Source of the DNA: Leifsonia aquatica H1aii
GTDB taxonomy: Bacteria > Actinomycetota > Actinomycetes > Actinomycetales > Microbacteriaceae
Length of the DNA stretch: 64,000 bases
Assembly (NCBI RefSeq): GCF_000633535.1
Contig: NZ_AYMR01000009.1
Span: 248,001 to 312,000, forward strand
Direction of reading: 5' to 3'
Numbering within the stretch: the stretch's first letter is position 1; every line of letters begins with the position of its first letter. Under the pieces are notes generated by a model. It was not told the origin of the DNA and did no database searches. It saw only the letters and a program-made list of their open reading frames with translations. Both the position numbers and the translations under genes were made by a program. This document shows positions 55,086-63,622 of the stretch, piece after piece.

Positions 55086-56075
55086 GTGACTGACACCATG
55101 ACGACCACCGCCCCCGCCCCGGCTCCCGAGGCTCCCGCCCCGGCCGCCCCGGAGCCCACGCCCGCCGCCGAGGCGCCCGCCGCAGTCATGCAGCGCTCGC
55201 TCGGAGACCTGGCCGACCTGATCGGTCTCGAGGTCGAGGACTCGGTGGAGCTGGGCCTGCCCTCCTGCATCGCCATCATCGCCGACGCCGGCGCGGGCAA
55301 GACCACGCTCGCCGGCGGCATCATCAAGGTCCCGCTCTTCCGCAACGCGAAGATCGCCTACATCGACGTCGAGAAGGGCACGAGCGTCTGGGCTCAGGAC
55401 CCGCAGATCATGCACGCCGTGCAGAGCGGACAGATCACGCGGTTCTCGATCGACAAGACAGACCCGATCAAGGCGAAGGGGCAGCTCGACAAGCTCCTCG
55501 GCTACAAGGACGACAACGGCCAGAAGCACGTCGGCGCGCTCTTCTCCCCGGCCTTCGGCGTCGACGTCATCATCATCGACACGTTCGACACCCTGCAGGA
55601 AATCGGCAAGGACTTCTTCATGGCGACGACCCGCACCCAGGACGGCCGCCAGGACACCCAGGGCGCCTACGGCAAGCTCGCGCCGTGGACCACGGACATC
55701 CTGTGGGAGCTGCAGCACGGCAAGCCGTTCGGCCTCGTCCTCTCGCACGGCATGGAGAAGAAGGACAAGAAGACCGGCATCGACAAGCTCTCGATGAAGC
55801 TCGCGGGCTCGGCCAAGGAGTCGGTCGCCTCGATCCCGGACCTCGTGGCGTACATGACCTGGCAGGAGAAGGAGGACGAGGAGCCGCGCCAGACCCACCT
55901 CGTCGCTCACATGAGCCAGTCGGCCGAGGTCACGGTGAAGAACCGGTACGGCTTCGACGGCCCGATGTGGGACTTCTCGCTCCCCGTGCTCTTCGCCGCG
56001 ATCGACCAGAAGATCGCCGCCAGCCAGGGCGTCATCGACGCCTTCACCCAGGCCAACACCCCGGCCGTCGCCTAA
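55086..56075 (+). CDS. Sak4-like RecA-fold ATPase
   Basis: A 329-residue P-loop ATPase. A Pro/Ala-rich tail (1-34) precedes Walker A IADAGAGKTTL (65-75); Walker B is VDVIIIDTFDTL near 158. The RecA-like core without C-terminal DNA-repair domains fits Sak4-type single-strand annealing/recombination proteins that act with a phage SSB. The next gene encodes such an SSB-type protein. GGAGG lies 5 bp before GTG 55086. Confidence 0.8.
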   Translation: MTDTMTTTAPAPAPEAPAPAAPEPTPAAEAPAAVMQRSLGDLADLIGLEVEDSVELGLPSCIAIIADAGAGKTTLAGGIIKVPLFRNAKIAYIDVEKGTSVWAQDPQIMHAVQSGQITRFSIDKTDPIKAKGQLDKLLGYKDDNGQKHVGALFSPAFGVDVIIIDTFDTLQEIGKDFFMATTRTQDGRQDTQGAYGKLAPWTTDILWELQHGKPFGLVLSHGMEKKDKKTGIDKLSMKLAGSAKESVASIPDLVAYMTWQEKEDEEPRQTHLVAHMSQSAEVTVKNRYGFDGPMWDFSLPVLFAAIDQKIAASQGVIDAFTQANTPAVA

Positions 56076-56104
56076 CCACCAACAGCGAAAGAGAGAACAC
56101 CACC

Positions 56105-56812
56105 ATGGCACTGTCCCAGGCAGTTATGGACGCCTTCAACAAGGGCGGCAACGGAGGAGGGCGTCAGCCGGCGCTCCCCGACAACAGCAGGGTCAACGTC
56201 ACCATCGTCCCGAGCAAGAAGGACATCGGCTACATCGAGCGCGAGCCGATGACCGAGAAGGACTCCCCGAACGCCCGCATCCGCGTCCTCCGCATGCGCT
56301 TCGTGATCCCGGAAGGCGAGCAGCACGCCAACCGGAACTTCTTCGCGAACATCCCCGAGGAGTTCGAGGTCTGGTCGGACAAGAACGGCGGCCTCGTCCC
56401 GTCGTACCTGACCATCGGCCTGATGAAGGCCCTCGGCTACTCCCTCGAGCAGCTCGACGACGACACCGTGAAGAAGATCACCGACCGGGAGCTGCTGAAC
56501 AAGCGCCTGCAGCTCGTGCTCGGCGTCGAGGCGGACACCCGCTTCGACGCGGCGGACGCCGACGAGGCCGCGAAGGCCGCCCAGAACCCGCTCTACGCGA
56601 TGCGCAACACGGTGAAGTTCATCAACGCGCCGTCCGCGTCGTCGAGCGCGCCGCGGGCGAGCGCTCCGGCCGCCGGTGGCATCCAGGGCGGCGTGCCGCG
56701 CGCCACCGCCCCCGCCGCTGGCGCCCCGCAGGCCGCGGTCGACCCGTGGGCCGCCGCCGGCGCGCCGGGTGCCGCCACCGACCCCTGGGCCGCCGCCACC
56801 CAGACGGTCTAG
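56105..56812 (+). CDS. Single-strand DNA-binding-type protein
   Basis: A 235-residue protein with a globular beta-rich N-terminal part (1-160; VNVTIVPSKKDIGYIERE, RNFFANIPEEFEVW) and a C-terminal Ala/Pro/Gly linker with repeated DPWAAA, the layout of SSB-like phage proteins. The partner is the Sak4-like ATPase upstream. The fold is inferred from context. Confidence 0.68.
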   Translation: MALSQAVMDAFNKGGNGGGRQPALPDNSRVNVTIVPSKKDIGYIEREPMTEKDSPNARIRVLRMRFVIPEGEQHANRNFFANIPEEFEVWSDKNGGLVPSYLTIGLMKALGYSLEQLDDDTVKKITDRELLNKRLQLVLGVEADTRFDAADADEAAKAAQNPLYAMRNTVKFINAPSASSSAPRASAPAAGGIQGGVPRATAPAAGAPQAAVDPWAAAGAPGAATDPWAAATQTV

Positions 56813-56815
56813 CAG

Positions 56816-56825
56816 TAGCCAGCTA
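56816..56825. promoter_or_regulatory. Operator-like motif TAGCCAGCTA
   Basis: Four bp after the SSB-type gene stop, before the tRNA-like gene. Long form GTAGCCAGCTAAATC. Confidence 0.6.
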
Positions 56826-56832
56826 AATCGGG

Positions 56833-56895
56833 CCGCTGCGCACCGATCATCACTCCCCATGTGGGTAAAGACGATCCGGTCGAGATGCGCAGCGG
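56833..56895. repeat. Inverted repeat upstream of the tRNA-like gene
   Basis: Perfect 10-bp arms CCGCTGCGCA (56833-56842) and TGCGCAGCGG (56886-56895), with an inner CCGATC/GATCCGG pairing. It could be an RNA hairpin, terminator or origin element next to the PrimPol gene. Confidence 0.55.
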
Positions 56896-56902
56896 TCCCA
56901 TC

Positions 56903-56990
56903 GTCCTCGTAGCTCAGCAGGCAGAGCACTGAGTCGCCGGCGCCGGCGCGAACGAGACAGAGGCCGCGGGTTCGAACCCCGCCGAGGACG
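56903..56990 (+). tRNA. tRNA-like gene with an abnormal anticodon arm
   Basis: Acceptor arms GTCCTCG (56903-56909) and CGAGGAC (56983-56989), D arm GCTC-AGCAGGCA-GAGC and T arm GCGGG-TTCGAAC-CCCGC are all perfect. Where the anticodon arm should be there is a GC-rich palindrome (CGCCGGCGCCGGCG) and no 5-bp stem with a 7-nt loop, so no anticodon can be assigned. It is an intron-like interrupted tRNA, a decayed tRNA or a tRNA mimic. Confidence 0.6.
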
Positions 56991-57002
56991 CTCACCAAGC
57001 CG

Positions 57003-57039
57003 CCACACCCCTGCCTGACCCGAACGGGTGGGGGTGTGG
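57003..57039 (+). terminator. Hairpin before the PrimPol gene
   Basis: Nine-bp stem CCACACCCC / GGGGTGTGG with an inner CCCG/CGGG pairing, 13 bp after the tRNA-like gene; no T-tract. Confidence 0.5.
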
Positions 57040-57063
57040 CCTCATCGAGAGGAACCCCCAGTA

Positions 57064-59559
57064 GTGCAGAGGAAGAGCCTCGCGATCGTCGACTATGCAG
57101 CCCTGGCAGCAGAGTCGGGGCTCAAGGTCGTACCGCTCACCCCGGTCGGCAAGATTCCCTGGGTCCAGAACTGGACCGAGGCCGCATCCACCGACGTCGA
57201 CCAGGTGTACGCCTGGTTCCAGCAGAAGCCCCAGTCCAACTACGGCATCTGCACGGGCTACGACGGCCTCTTCGTCATCGACCTCGACGGACCAGAGGCG
57301 ATCGCCTGGTGGCGCGAGCAAGGCTTCCAGCCCGGCGTCGAAGTGATGACGCCCAACGGCGGCATGCACGTCTACTACCGCGCCCCCGAGGGCTTCGAGG
57401 TGCAGACGAACCAGAAGAAGCTCCACCACAAGGTCGACGTGCGCGGCGTCGGCGGACAGGCCGCCGGCCCGGGCTCCGTGCTCGGCACCGGGACGTACCG
57501 CGGCGACGTCGAGGCGATCGCCGAGGCCCCCGAGGCTCCGCCAGAACTCATGGCGATCATCCCGGAAAAGCAGAGCTACACGCAGGTCGCCCCGACCCGT
57601 GAGGAGAAGGTCGAGGAGGCGCACGAGCGAGAGCGCGCAGGCGTCGCCTACATCATCCAGAAGCTCCAGAGCCTCCCCTCCGTCTGGGCCAGCGGCGCCG
57701 GATGGCACGACACCGTGCGCGACCAGGCGATGTGGCTCTCCCGCATGGTCAACTCCAACGACTACGCCATGACCGAGGACGCCGCCCTCACGATCCTGCT
57801 CACCCACACGCCGACCTACCCGAGCTGGGGCGAGGACAAGGTCATCCTCTACTGGGAGGACGCCAAGAAGCGCACCATCGGCCAGTTCGCGCCGCCGCCC
57901 GGCGAGGAAGACGACATCCCCGGCCTGCTGCCGCTCTTCAAGGCGCAGGAAGGAGTGCCGACGACCGATTCCCGTGGGCGCGACTTCATGGACCTCGTGT
58001 GGACGCCGCCGGCAAGCGACACGGACGGCGCCTTCTGGGATCGACGCAGACAGATCATGCTCGAGTCGCTGCGCGCCGGCCTCGACATCCAGCAGGCGTT
58101 CTCCCTGACCGCAGGCTCGGTCGCCGCCGAGATGCTGATGCGCGAGCACGATGGTCGCCTCACGCTGTGGAAGGAAGCCAAGAAGCACATCCGCGACTTC
58201 CAGAACGAGCAGGTCACGGGGCTCCCGACTCAGGAGCCCGACACGCTCGACGTGCCCGTCGAGCTGGGAGATGTCGACCGCCTCGAACTGCTCACCCGAC
58301 TCGAGCGCGAGGCGATGTTCGCCGACCCCGACAAGTACCGGTGGATCGGCACCCGCTACCTCGAGTGGGTACGCGACTCCGTGAAGCTCGCCAACATGCC
58401 CTACCACCGCCTGCACGTCTGGATGAACCTGTCCGTCGTCTTCGGCATGCTCGCGTACATCCCACGCGAGGGCAAGAAGCTCGGCGTCAACCTCTGGGGC
58501 TTCATCATCGGCGACTCGTCGACCGGAAAGACCGAGGCTCTCGAGAAGGCCGAGAGCGTGATCGACGCCTACTTCAAAGACGACGACGTGAACCTCGGCG
58601 CAGACGCCACCACAGAGGCCCTGCACGACGCCCTGATCGGCCGCGACGGCAAGCCGAGCTACCAGGTCATCGACGAGGCTCACGGCCTCCTGGGCGACCT
58701 CAGCGGCTCCAAGGGATTCCGCGGCGACCTCATCACCCGATGGACCGAGTTCTACGAGGGCAAGGTCCGCGCCTCGCTGCGCAGCACGAAGAAGGAAATC
58801 AGCGGCAAGGCCGCCACCACCTCCTTCTCGCTCCTCATGCAGGGCACCTCGGAGAAGATGCGGAAGGCCATGAACACCTCGCTGTGGGAGTCCGGCTTCC
58901 TGGTGCGCGCGCTCTTCGTCATCGGCGAGAACATCGAGCCCTCCGAAGAGGACCTCGACGTCCGCCTGATCGAGGGCGACGCCGACGCGGCGTACAACGC
59001 CATGCCGCGTCAGTTCGCCGCCGAATGGCAGAACACCCGCAGAAGGCTCCAGGGCCGCTATGGCGACGACCCGATCAAGATGGAGTTCGAGGCGGACGCC
59101 CTCGCCCGGCTCAACGCCGCGATGAGGCGCATGCGCGCGGACCTCAAGACCAGGCCGAACCAGGTGGCCCTCAAGCCGTACGCGGCCCGATTCCCGAACC
59201 AGGTACTCAAGATGGCGGCGCTCGTAGCGCTCTCCGAAGCCCGTGTCACCGTGAGCGAGAGAGACGTTCTCATCGCCCTGCACGCGAGCGAGGAGTTCCT
59301 CACCGCCGCGATCATCATGGCGAAGCTCACCACCGACACCGACTTCGCGCAGAAGGTCGACGCCGTGGAGAAGCTCGTCGCCGAGCGCGGCGGAAAGCTC
59401 GAGCTGAACAAGGTCTACAGGCACTTCTCGGAGCCCGTCTTCGAGGTCAACAAGTGGATCGACCAGCTCGTCGCCGAGAGGCGCGTCACCAAGACCAGGC
59501 CGATCACCGGCGACTTCACCATCAACCTCATCAGAGACACGGAAAGGATGGCGGCATGA
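57064..59559 (+). CDS. Primase-polymerase fused to a helicase-type ATPase
   Basis: An 831-residue replication protein. Residues 10-200 are an AEP-type PrimPol: LKVVPLTPVGKIPW, NYGICTG, catalytic VIDLDG (Asp73, Asp75) and TPNGGMHVYYRAP. The C-terminal half is an ATPase: Walker A IIGDSSTGKTEAL near 480, Walker B VIDEAHGLLGD near 545, and LMQGTSEKMRKAM near 600. It would prime and unwind DNA at the phage origin. GTG 57064 has GAGGA 11 bp upstream. Confidence 0.87.
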   Translation: MQRKSLAIVDYAALAAESGLKVVPLTPVGKIPWVQNWTEAASTDVDQVYAWFQQKPQSNYGICTGYDGLFVIDLDGPEAIAWWREQGFQPGVEVMTPNGGMHVYYRAPEGFEVQTNQKKLHHKVDVRGVGGQAAGPGSVLGTGTYRGDVEAIAEAPEAPPELMAIIPEKQSYTQVAPTREEKVEEAHERERAGVAYIIQKLQSLPSVWASGAGWHDTVRDQAMWLSRMVNSNDYAMTEDAALTILLTHTPTYPSWGEDKVILYWEDAKKRTIGQFAPPPGEEDDIPGLLPLFKAQEGVPTTDSRGRDFMDLVWTPPASDTDGAFWDRRRQIMLESLRAGLDIQQAFSLTAGSVAAEMLMREHDGRLTLWKEAKKHIRDFQNEQVTGLPTQEPDTLDVPVELGDVDRLELLTRLEREAMFADPDKYRWIGTRYLEWVRDSVKLANMPYHRLHVWMNLSVVFGMLAYIPREGKKLGVNLWGFIIGDSSTGKTEALEKAESVIDAYFKDDDVNLGADATTEALHDALIGRDGKPSYQVIDEAHGLLGDLSGSKGFRGDLITRWTEFYEGKVRASLRSTKKEISGKAATTSFSLLMQGTSEKMRKAMNTSLWESGFLVRALFVIGENIEPSEEDLDVRLIEGDADAAYNAMPRQFAAEWQNTRRRLQGRYGDDPIKMEFEADALARLNAAMRRMRADLKTRPNQVALKPYAARFPNQVLKMAALVALSEARVTVSERDVLIALHASEEFLTAAIIMAKLTTDTDFAQKVDAVEKLVAERGGKLELNKVYRHFSEPVFEVNKWIDQLVAERRVTKTRPITGDFTINLIRDTERMAA

Positions 59560-60005
59560 CCGCGAAGTACAAGGTCGACGAGGCGGTGCGCCGCACGAGG
59601 CTCCGCGCGCTGGAGACCGCGCTGCAGCACGTCCGCGCCGACTACACGGAGCGGGGCGACAAGATCACGGCCGCCGAGGAGCTGCTCGGCTATCGGGTGT
59701 TCACCACCGCGCAGGTCGCAGGCTGGCTGGGACTCACAACCTACGCGCTCGAGGGGCGTGCGCAGGAGTTCGAGGACGCCGGCCGCGCCGAAGGCTGGGG
59801 ATGCCGCCAGCTCGAGGTCGACCAGCTCCCGACGGCAATCCAGCTCGCCAAGGCCGGACTCTCCGAGTCCAAGCCGAAGACGCTGATCTTCGACGCCCAC
59901 ACCAAGCACGGGATGACGTTCGACATGATCGGCGGCCTGCTCTGCCAGCACAAGAACACCGTCCGCCGCATCGTCAGAAGGATCGAAGGCGAGCCCTGGA
60001 CGTGA
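59556..60005 (+). CDS. Helix-turn-helix DNA-binding protein
   Basis: A 149-residue protein with two HTH-like segments: FTTAQVAGWLGLTTYALEGR near 49-68 and MIGGLLCQHKNTVRRIVRRI at the end. It probably recognises DNA near the origin or regulates the operon. ATGA overlap with the PrimPol gene. Confidence 0.65.
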   Translation: MTAKYKVDEAVRRTRLRALETALQHVRADYTERGDKITAAEELLGYRVFTTAQVAGWLGLTTYALEGRAQEFEDAGRAEGWGCRQLEVDQLPTAIQLAKAGLSESKPKTLIFDAHTKHGMTFDMIGGLLCQHKNTVRRIVRRIEGEPWT

Positions 60006-60127
60006 GCGCGATGGGCGCCCACCCCGCCGGCGCCGACCTCGTGACCAGGCTCAGCCGAAGATGCCGCGAATACGAAGAGACGATCGCCGATTTGCGAGAG
60101 CGGATCGACGAACTCGAGAACAGATAG
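60002..60127 (+). CDS. Small coiled-coil protein
   Basis: A 41-residue protein with a heptad-like helix (REYEETIADLRERIDELENR). GTG 60002 overlaps the HTH gene; ATG 60011 is an alternative. Confidence 0.5.
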   Translation: MSAMGAHPAGADLVTRLSRRCREYEETIADLRERIDELENR

Positions 60128-60135
60128 GAGGCCCC

Positions 60136-60573
60136 ATGTCGAATGCCGTACCCGTCCTCCCGCTCGCCTGCCACCCGTACCCAGTGCCGCCCATCGTCGT
60201 CCAGGCGATCAAGGAGGCGAAGGAGTACCTCTGCGCGCGAGACGGGCTCCAGTTCAAGGTCCAGATCAGCGAAGGAGTGCAGGCCAACCCCACGCGAGTC
60301 CTCGCACTCAACGGGCCGCCGCCGTTCCTCTGCGACGCGGCGAAGGTGCGCAACTGGCGCGACAAGGAGGAGCTGGCGTTCTGGATCGAGTGGGTGCTCG
60401 ACGAGGCCCGACCGGTCGAGGAGGGCTTCACACAAGTCGAGTGGCTCGGCCAGTACCTCCCCGGCATCCGGGACATCACCGACGAGGTAAACGGATGGGA
60501 CCTCATGGTCCAGACCGAGACGTTCCTCGAGAAGGAGAGGGAGAGGGAGCGCCGTGGCGTGGGATTCCGCTGA
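60136..60573 (+). CDS. Hypothetical protein
   Basis: A 145-residue protein with a helical centre (KEELAFWIEWVLDEARPVEEG) and a charged end. AGGAGG precedes ATG 60136. Unknown. Confidence 0.58.
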   Translation: MSNAVPVLPLACHPYPVPPIVVQAIKEAKEYLCARDGLQFKVQISEGVQANPTRVLALNGPPPFLCDAAKVRNWRDKEELAFWIEWVLDEARPVEEGFTQVEWLGQYLPGIRDITDEVNGWDLMVQTETFLEKERERERRGVGFR

Positions 60574-61228
60574 TGAGGTCAATGACCTCGAGCCCATCTT
60601 CGACGTTGCCGTCCTCGAAGAGGAAGACGACGAGGAGCCGATCGCCAGGACCGAGCCCGCCGAGGTCCCCGAGAAGCTCCCGCAGTCCCCGAACTGGATG
60701 GTCAACGCCGCCCGCTCAATGAGCTGGGACGTGCGGATCGACGCCTACATGCTCTACATCCCGGCCGTCCTGTTCAAGCACGCCAACGACAACCACGCGG
60801 CCGGCGACGTCCGCTACGCAGCGAAGGAGCACCTCGTCCTCGAAATCGGGGCTCGCCTGCCTGACCGGCGCGCGCGGCTCGGCTTCAAGGCCGTCTACTA
60901 CGACGGAAAGTACCAGTGGAGCGAGGTCGCCGATCCCGTCGGCATCTTCCGCGAGCTGCGGTACGACTACACCCCGAGCGCGAACGAGTTGAAGCGCGTG
61001 AAGGACGAGCCCGAGTGGGCATGGAAGGCGCGCGTGAAGCGCATGGAAATCATCGCGGGCCAGCAGGAATACGACTACAACGACGGCGCAGAGCAGAGGC
61101 TCCATCGAGCAGAGATGAAGAACGCCACCGAACTCAAGACGTGGATGAACCAATGGGTTGCGCAGCTCGCGAAGCCCGTGGAGAAGCCCAAGCGCACCAC
61201 CAAGAAGAAGGAGAACGAAGCAGCATGA
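60554..61228 (+). CDS. Hypothetical protein
   Basis: A 224-residue protein: acidic 1-40, a helical middle with YMLYIPAVLFKHANDNHAAG, and a Lys-rich tail (KPKRTTKKKE). GTG 60554 with a 20-bp overlap. It may bind DNA; family not recognised. Confidence 0.58.
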   Translation: MAWDSADEVNDLEPIFDVAVLEEEDDEEPIARTEPAEVPEKLPQSPNWMVNAARSMSWDVRIDAYMLYIPAVLFKHANDNHAAGDVRYAAKEHLVLEIGARLPDRRARLGFKAVYYDGKYQWSEVADPVGIFRELRYDYTPSANELKRVKDEPEWAWKARVKRMEIIAGQQEYDYNDGAEQRLHRAEMKNATELKTWMNQWVAQLAKPVEKPKRTTKKKENEAA

Positions 61229-61704
61229 TCCAGGCCATCAACATCGAGGCCGCCGACCTCGACGGCGCCGACGACAGAAGGTATCAGGACATCCTCACGA
61301 AGGTCGCCTTGCACGACGGCCGCGTGTGGACCCTGATGCTCGAACCCGAGCGCATCGACCGGACCAACGAGCAGCTCCGCGCCCTCAAGTCGTCGCTCGA
61401 GCGGCAGCTCGGATACGCGAAGCGATTCCAGAAGGGCGGCGTCCCCGAGTGGCGTAAGAAGGTCACCAACCTGCTCGCGCACGTCGAGACCTACCTGGCC
61501 GACATCTCCGGCGAGATGAAGCGGCTGGACCGTGAGGAGCTGCAGGAGTCCGCGGTCGGCGAGCTGGAGGAGTGGAAGGGAATCGCCGAGAAGCTCGCTG
61601 AGCTCCTGGTCGACGACCCGATGCTCGAGACCATCCGCCTGCCCCGCGGCCGCATGACCGTGGCCGAGTGGGTCGAGCTGCGCGCAGAGCGGCGGGCGGC
61701 ATGA
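61225..61704 (+). CDS. Hypothetical helical protein
   Basis: A 159-residue, mostly helical protein (TNEQLRALKSSLERQLGYAKRF; LADISGEMKRLDREELQ). ATGA overlap. Unknown. Confidence 0.58.
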   Translation: MIQAINIEAADLDGADDRRYQDILTKVALHDGRVWTLMLEPERIDRTNEQLRALKSSLERQLGYAKRFQKGGVPEWRKKVTNLLAHVETYLADISGEMKRLDREELQESAVGELEEWKGIAEKLAELLVDDPMLETIRLPRGRMTVAEWVELRAERRAA

Positions 61705-61934
61705 GCGAGCGGATGACCACCGTGCGTCTGCGCACCGACCACCCCGCGTCCGGCGCGGGGCTGATGGACTACGGCCGCAAGACACGCGCCGAAATGATCG
61801 CCGCCCTTCGCAAGGGCGCTGAGCGCGACAAGGCGCGAGCGGACGCGATCCTCGCCGCCTCGGACGAGGAGTTCGTCGTCGAGACCCACACGGGCGTCCT
61901 CGTCCGCCGCAACGTGCAGGAGGTGGTCGACTGA
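61701..61934 (+). CDS. Hypothetical protein
   Basis: A 77-residue protein with a basic helix (RAEMIAALRKGAERDKARAD). ATGA overlap. Unknown. Confidence 0.55.
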   Translation: MSERMTTVRLRTDHPASGAGLMDYGRKTRAEMIAALRKGAERDKARADAILAASDEEFVVETHTGVLVRRNVQEVVD

Positions 61935-62182
61935 TGGCCTGGTGGAGAAGGCGCGCGCTGAACCGCGCCGAGATGGACCTGTACGCCAAGCTGCAGCGCG
62001 TGGCGGCCACCGATAGCCCGCTGATCGAGACGGGCGGCCGAGGCGACAAGACCCTGCGCGTCGGCCGCTCCCTCGCCAAGCGACGGCTCGCCCTCGTCGA
62101 CGGCCACGTGATCCGGCCGACGCCGGCAGCAATCGAGTTCCGCCGCCTTATCGCGGCCCGACAGAAGATGGGAGTGGCCTGA
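61934..62182 (+). CDS. Hypothetical basic protein, winged-helix-like
   Basis: An 82-residue protein resembling a small winged helix (MDLYAKLQRVAATDSPLIETGG, RRLALVDGHVIRPTPAAIEF). It overlaps both neighbours by one base. Unknown; possibly a partner of the Spo11-like protein. Confidence 0.55.
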   Translation: MAWWRRRALNRAEMDLYAKLQRVAATDSPLIETGGRGDKTLRVGRSLAKRRLALVDGHVIRPTPAAIEFRRLIAARQKMGVA

Positions 62183-63108
62183 TGCCCTACATCGCCTACC
62201 AGGACTACAACCCGAAGCCCGAGACGGCAGCGCTGATCCGATGGGCCGACGCGGTGGCGCGCGACTACAAGAGTCGCGGGCTCGACCTCACGCTGCGACA
62301 GCTCTACTACCAGGGCGTGTCGCAGAACCTCTTCCCGAACAGCGAACGGTCCTACAAGAACCTCGGCAATGCGATCACCATGGGGCGACTCGGGGGCCGA
62401 TTCGACTGGGACCTGCTGGAGGACCGTACCCGCAACGCGGGCAACACAGCCTGGTTCGGTCGCGAGATTCCGACGATCCAGTCCCTCATCGAGAAGACCC
62501 GCTGGCAGCGGACCCTCGACCCGTGGGCCGGACAGGAACGCCGCATCGAGGTCTGGGTCGAGAAGCAGGCGCTCGAGCAGGTCGCTCAACGCGCCGCGCA
62601 GGAGTGGCGCGTCCCCTACCTCGCATGCAAGGGGTATATGAGCGCGTCCGAGATGTGGGACGCGGGCTACAACCGTCTCGGCGACTACATCGCCGAGGGG
62701 CACAGCCCGCTCATTCTCCACATCGGCGACCACGACCCGTCCGGCATCGACATGACCCGAGATATCGAGGAGCGCCTCAGCCTCTTCGCGGGCGGCAGCG
62801 TCGAGGTGCGTCGCCTCGCGCTGAACTGGGACCAGATCGAGGCTTACAACCCGCCGCCGAACCCCGCGAAGCTCAGCGACTCGCGCGCCAAGGGCTACAT
62901 CCAGGAGTACGGCAGCAGTTCTTGGGAGCTGGACGCTCTCCGGCCGGAGCTGCTCATTCAGATCCTCCAGGACGAGATTCGGGGCGAGGTCGATCAGGAG
63001 ATGTGGGACGCGAGGATGGCCGAGGAGGACGCTGCAATCGCCGAGATGAAGCACGTCGCCGATCGCTGGGATGACATCGCCGAGTTCCTCGCCGGAGGTG
63101 CCGAATGA
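62182..63108 (+). CDS. Spo11/TopoVI-A-like protein (Mini-A type)
   Basis: A 308-residue protein with the two-domain layout of type IIB topoisomerase A subunits. The N-terminal winged helix holds TLRQLYYQG (Tyr42/Tyr43), equivalent to the RxxYY motif with the DNA-cleaving tyrosine. The TOPRIM domain holds WVEKQAL (Glu127) and HIGDHDPSGID (Asp183, Asp185) that bind Mg2+. No B subunit (GHKL ATPase) is visible nearby. Mini-A proteins of this kind have been noted in mobile elements; the role in phages is not established. Confidence 0.72.
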   Translation: MPYIAYQDYNPKPETAALIRWADAVARDYKSRGLDLTLRQLYYQGVSQNLFPNSERSYKNLGNAITMGRLGGRFDWDLLEDRTRNAGNTAWFGREIPTIQSLIEKTRWQRTLDPWAGQERRIEVWVEKQALEQVAQRAAQEWRVPYLACKGYMSASEMWDAGYNRLGDYIAEGHSPLILHIGDHDPSGIDMTRDIEERLSLFAGGSVEVRRLALNWDQIEAYNPPPNPAKLSDSRAKGYIQEYGSSSWELDALRPELLIQILQDEIRGEVDQEMWDARMAEEDAAIAEMKHVADRWDDIAEFLAGGAE

Positions 63109-63359
63109 AGGACATGAGAGGTGCGGACGTGGAGGTCGGCGACAAGCTCGTCGTTGCGATGCGCGAGGGCAACCTCGCACACCTCCGCATTGCGCGGGTG
63201 ACGGGCTTCGGTTCGCGCGGATCGTACGGCACGCCGGACCCGACGGTGCTCGTCGACTGGCTGGAGGTCGACGGCTGGCGGCCGGCCGGTGGCAGCGGCT
63301 ACATTTTCGCGAAGCGCATGGGCTCCGTGCTCATCCTCGAGAAGGGAGGGGCGGTATGA
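63105..63359 (+). CDS. Hypothetical beta-barrel-type protein
   Basis: An 84-residue protein, mainly beta (ADVEVGDKLVVAMREG, TVLVDWLEVDGWRP). ATGA overlap. SH3/KOW-like in pattern; unknown. Confidence 0.57.
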   Translation: MKDMRGADVEVGDKLVVAMREGNLAHLRIARVTGFGSRGSYGTPDPTVLVDWLEVDGWRPAGGSGYIFAKRMGSVLILEKGGAV

Positions 63360-63622
63360 GCCTCGTCGACCGCACCAATGAGACCATCGCGCTCAGCTTG
63401 CATCGGCCGATGCTCGATGACTTCCCGCCCTACGCTCCCGTACATCCGGCGTCCCTCGACGTGGACGCCGACAGCGACTCCAGCTTCGACCCGAGTCACT
63501 GGGTGCATGTCGCATTGACGGACGAGGATCACGACAGCGACCGGATCAAGCTCACCTACGAGGAGGCCGGCCTGCTTCACGACCGCCTCGGGCTGATCCT
63601 TGGGCGGGAGGCCGTATCGTGA
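63356..63622 (+). CDS. Hypothetical acidic protein
   Basis: An 88-residue acidic protein (LDVDADSDSSFDPSHWVHVALTDEDHDSD). ATGA overlap. Unknown. Confidence 0.57.
   Translation: MSLVDRTNETIALSLHRPMLDDFPPYAPVHPASLDVDADSDSSFDPSHWVHVALTDEDHDSDRIKLTYEEAGLLHDRLGLILGREAVS

Noticed and set aside
56992-59424. 810-codon minus-strand frame
   Set aside because: Antisense shadow of the PrimPol-helicase gene, caused by high GC; Arg/Gly/Val/Glu-rich and without domains.
61075-63180. 701-codon minus-strand frame
   Set aside because: Antisense shadow of four overlapping plus-strand genes with good motifs.
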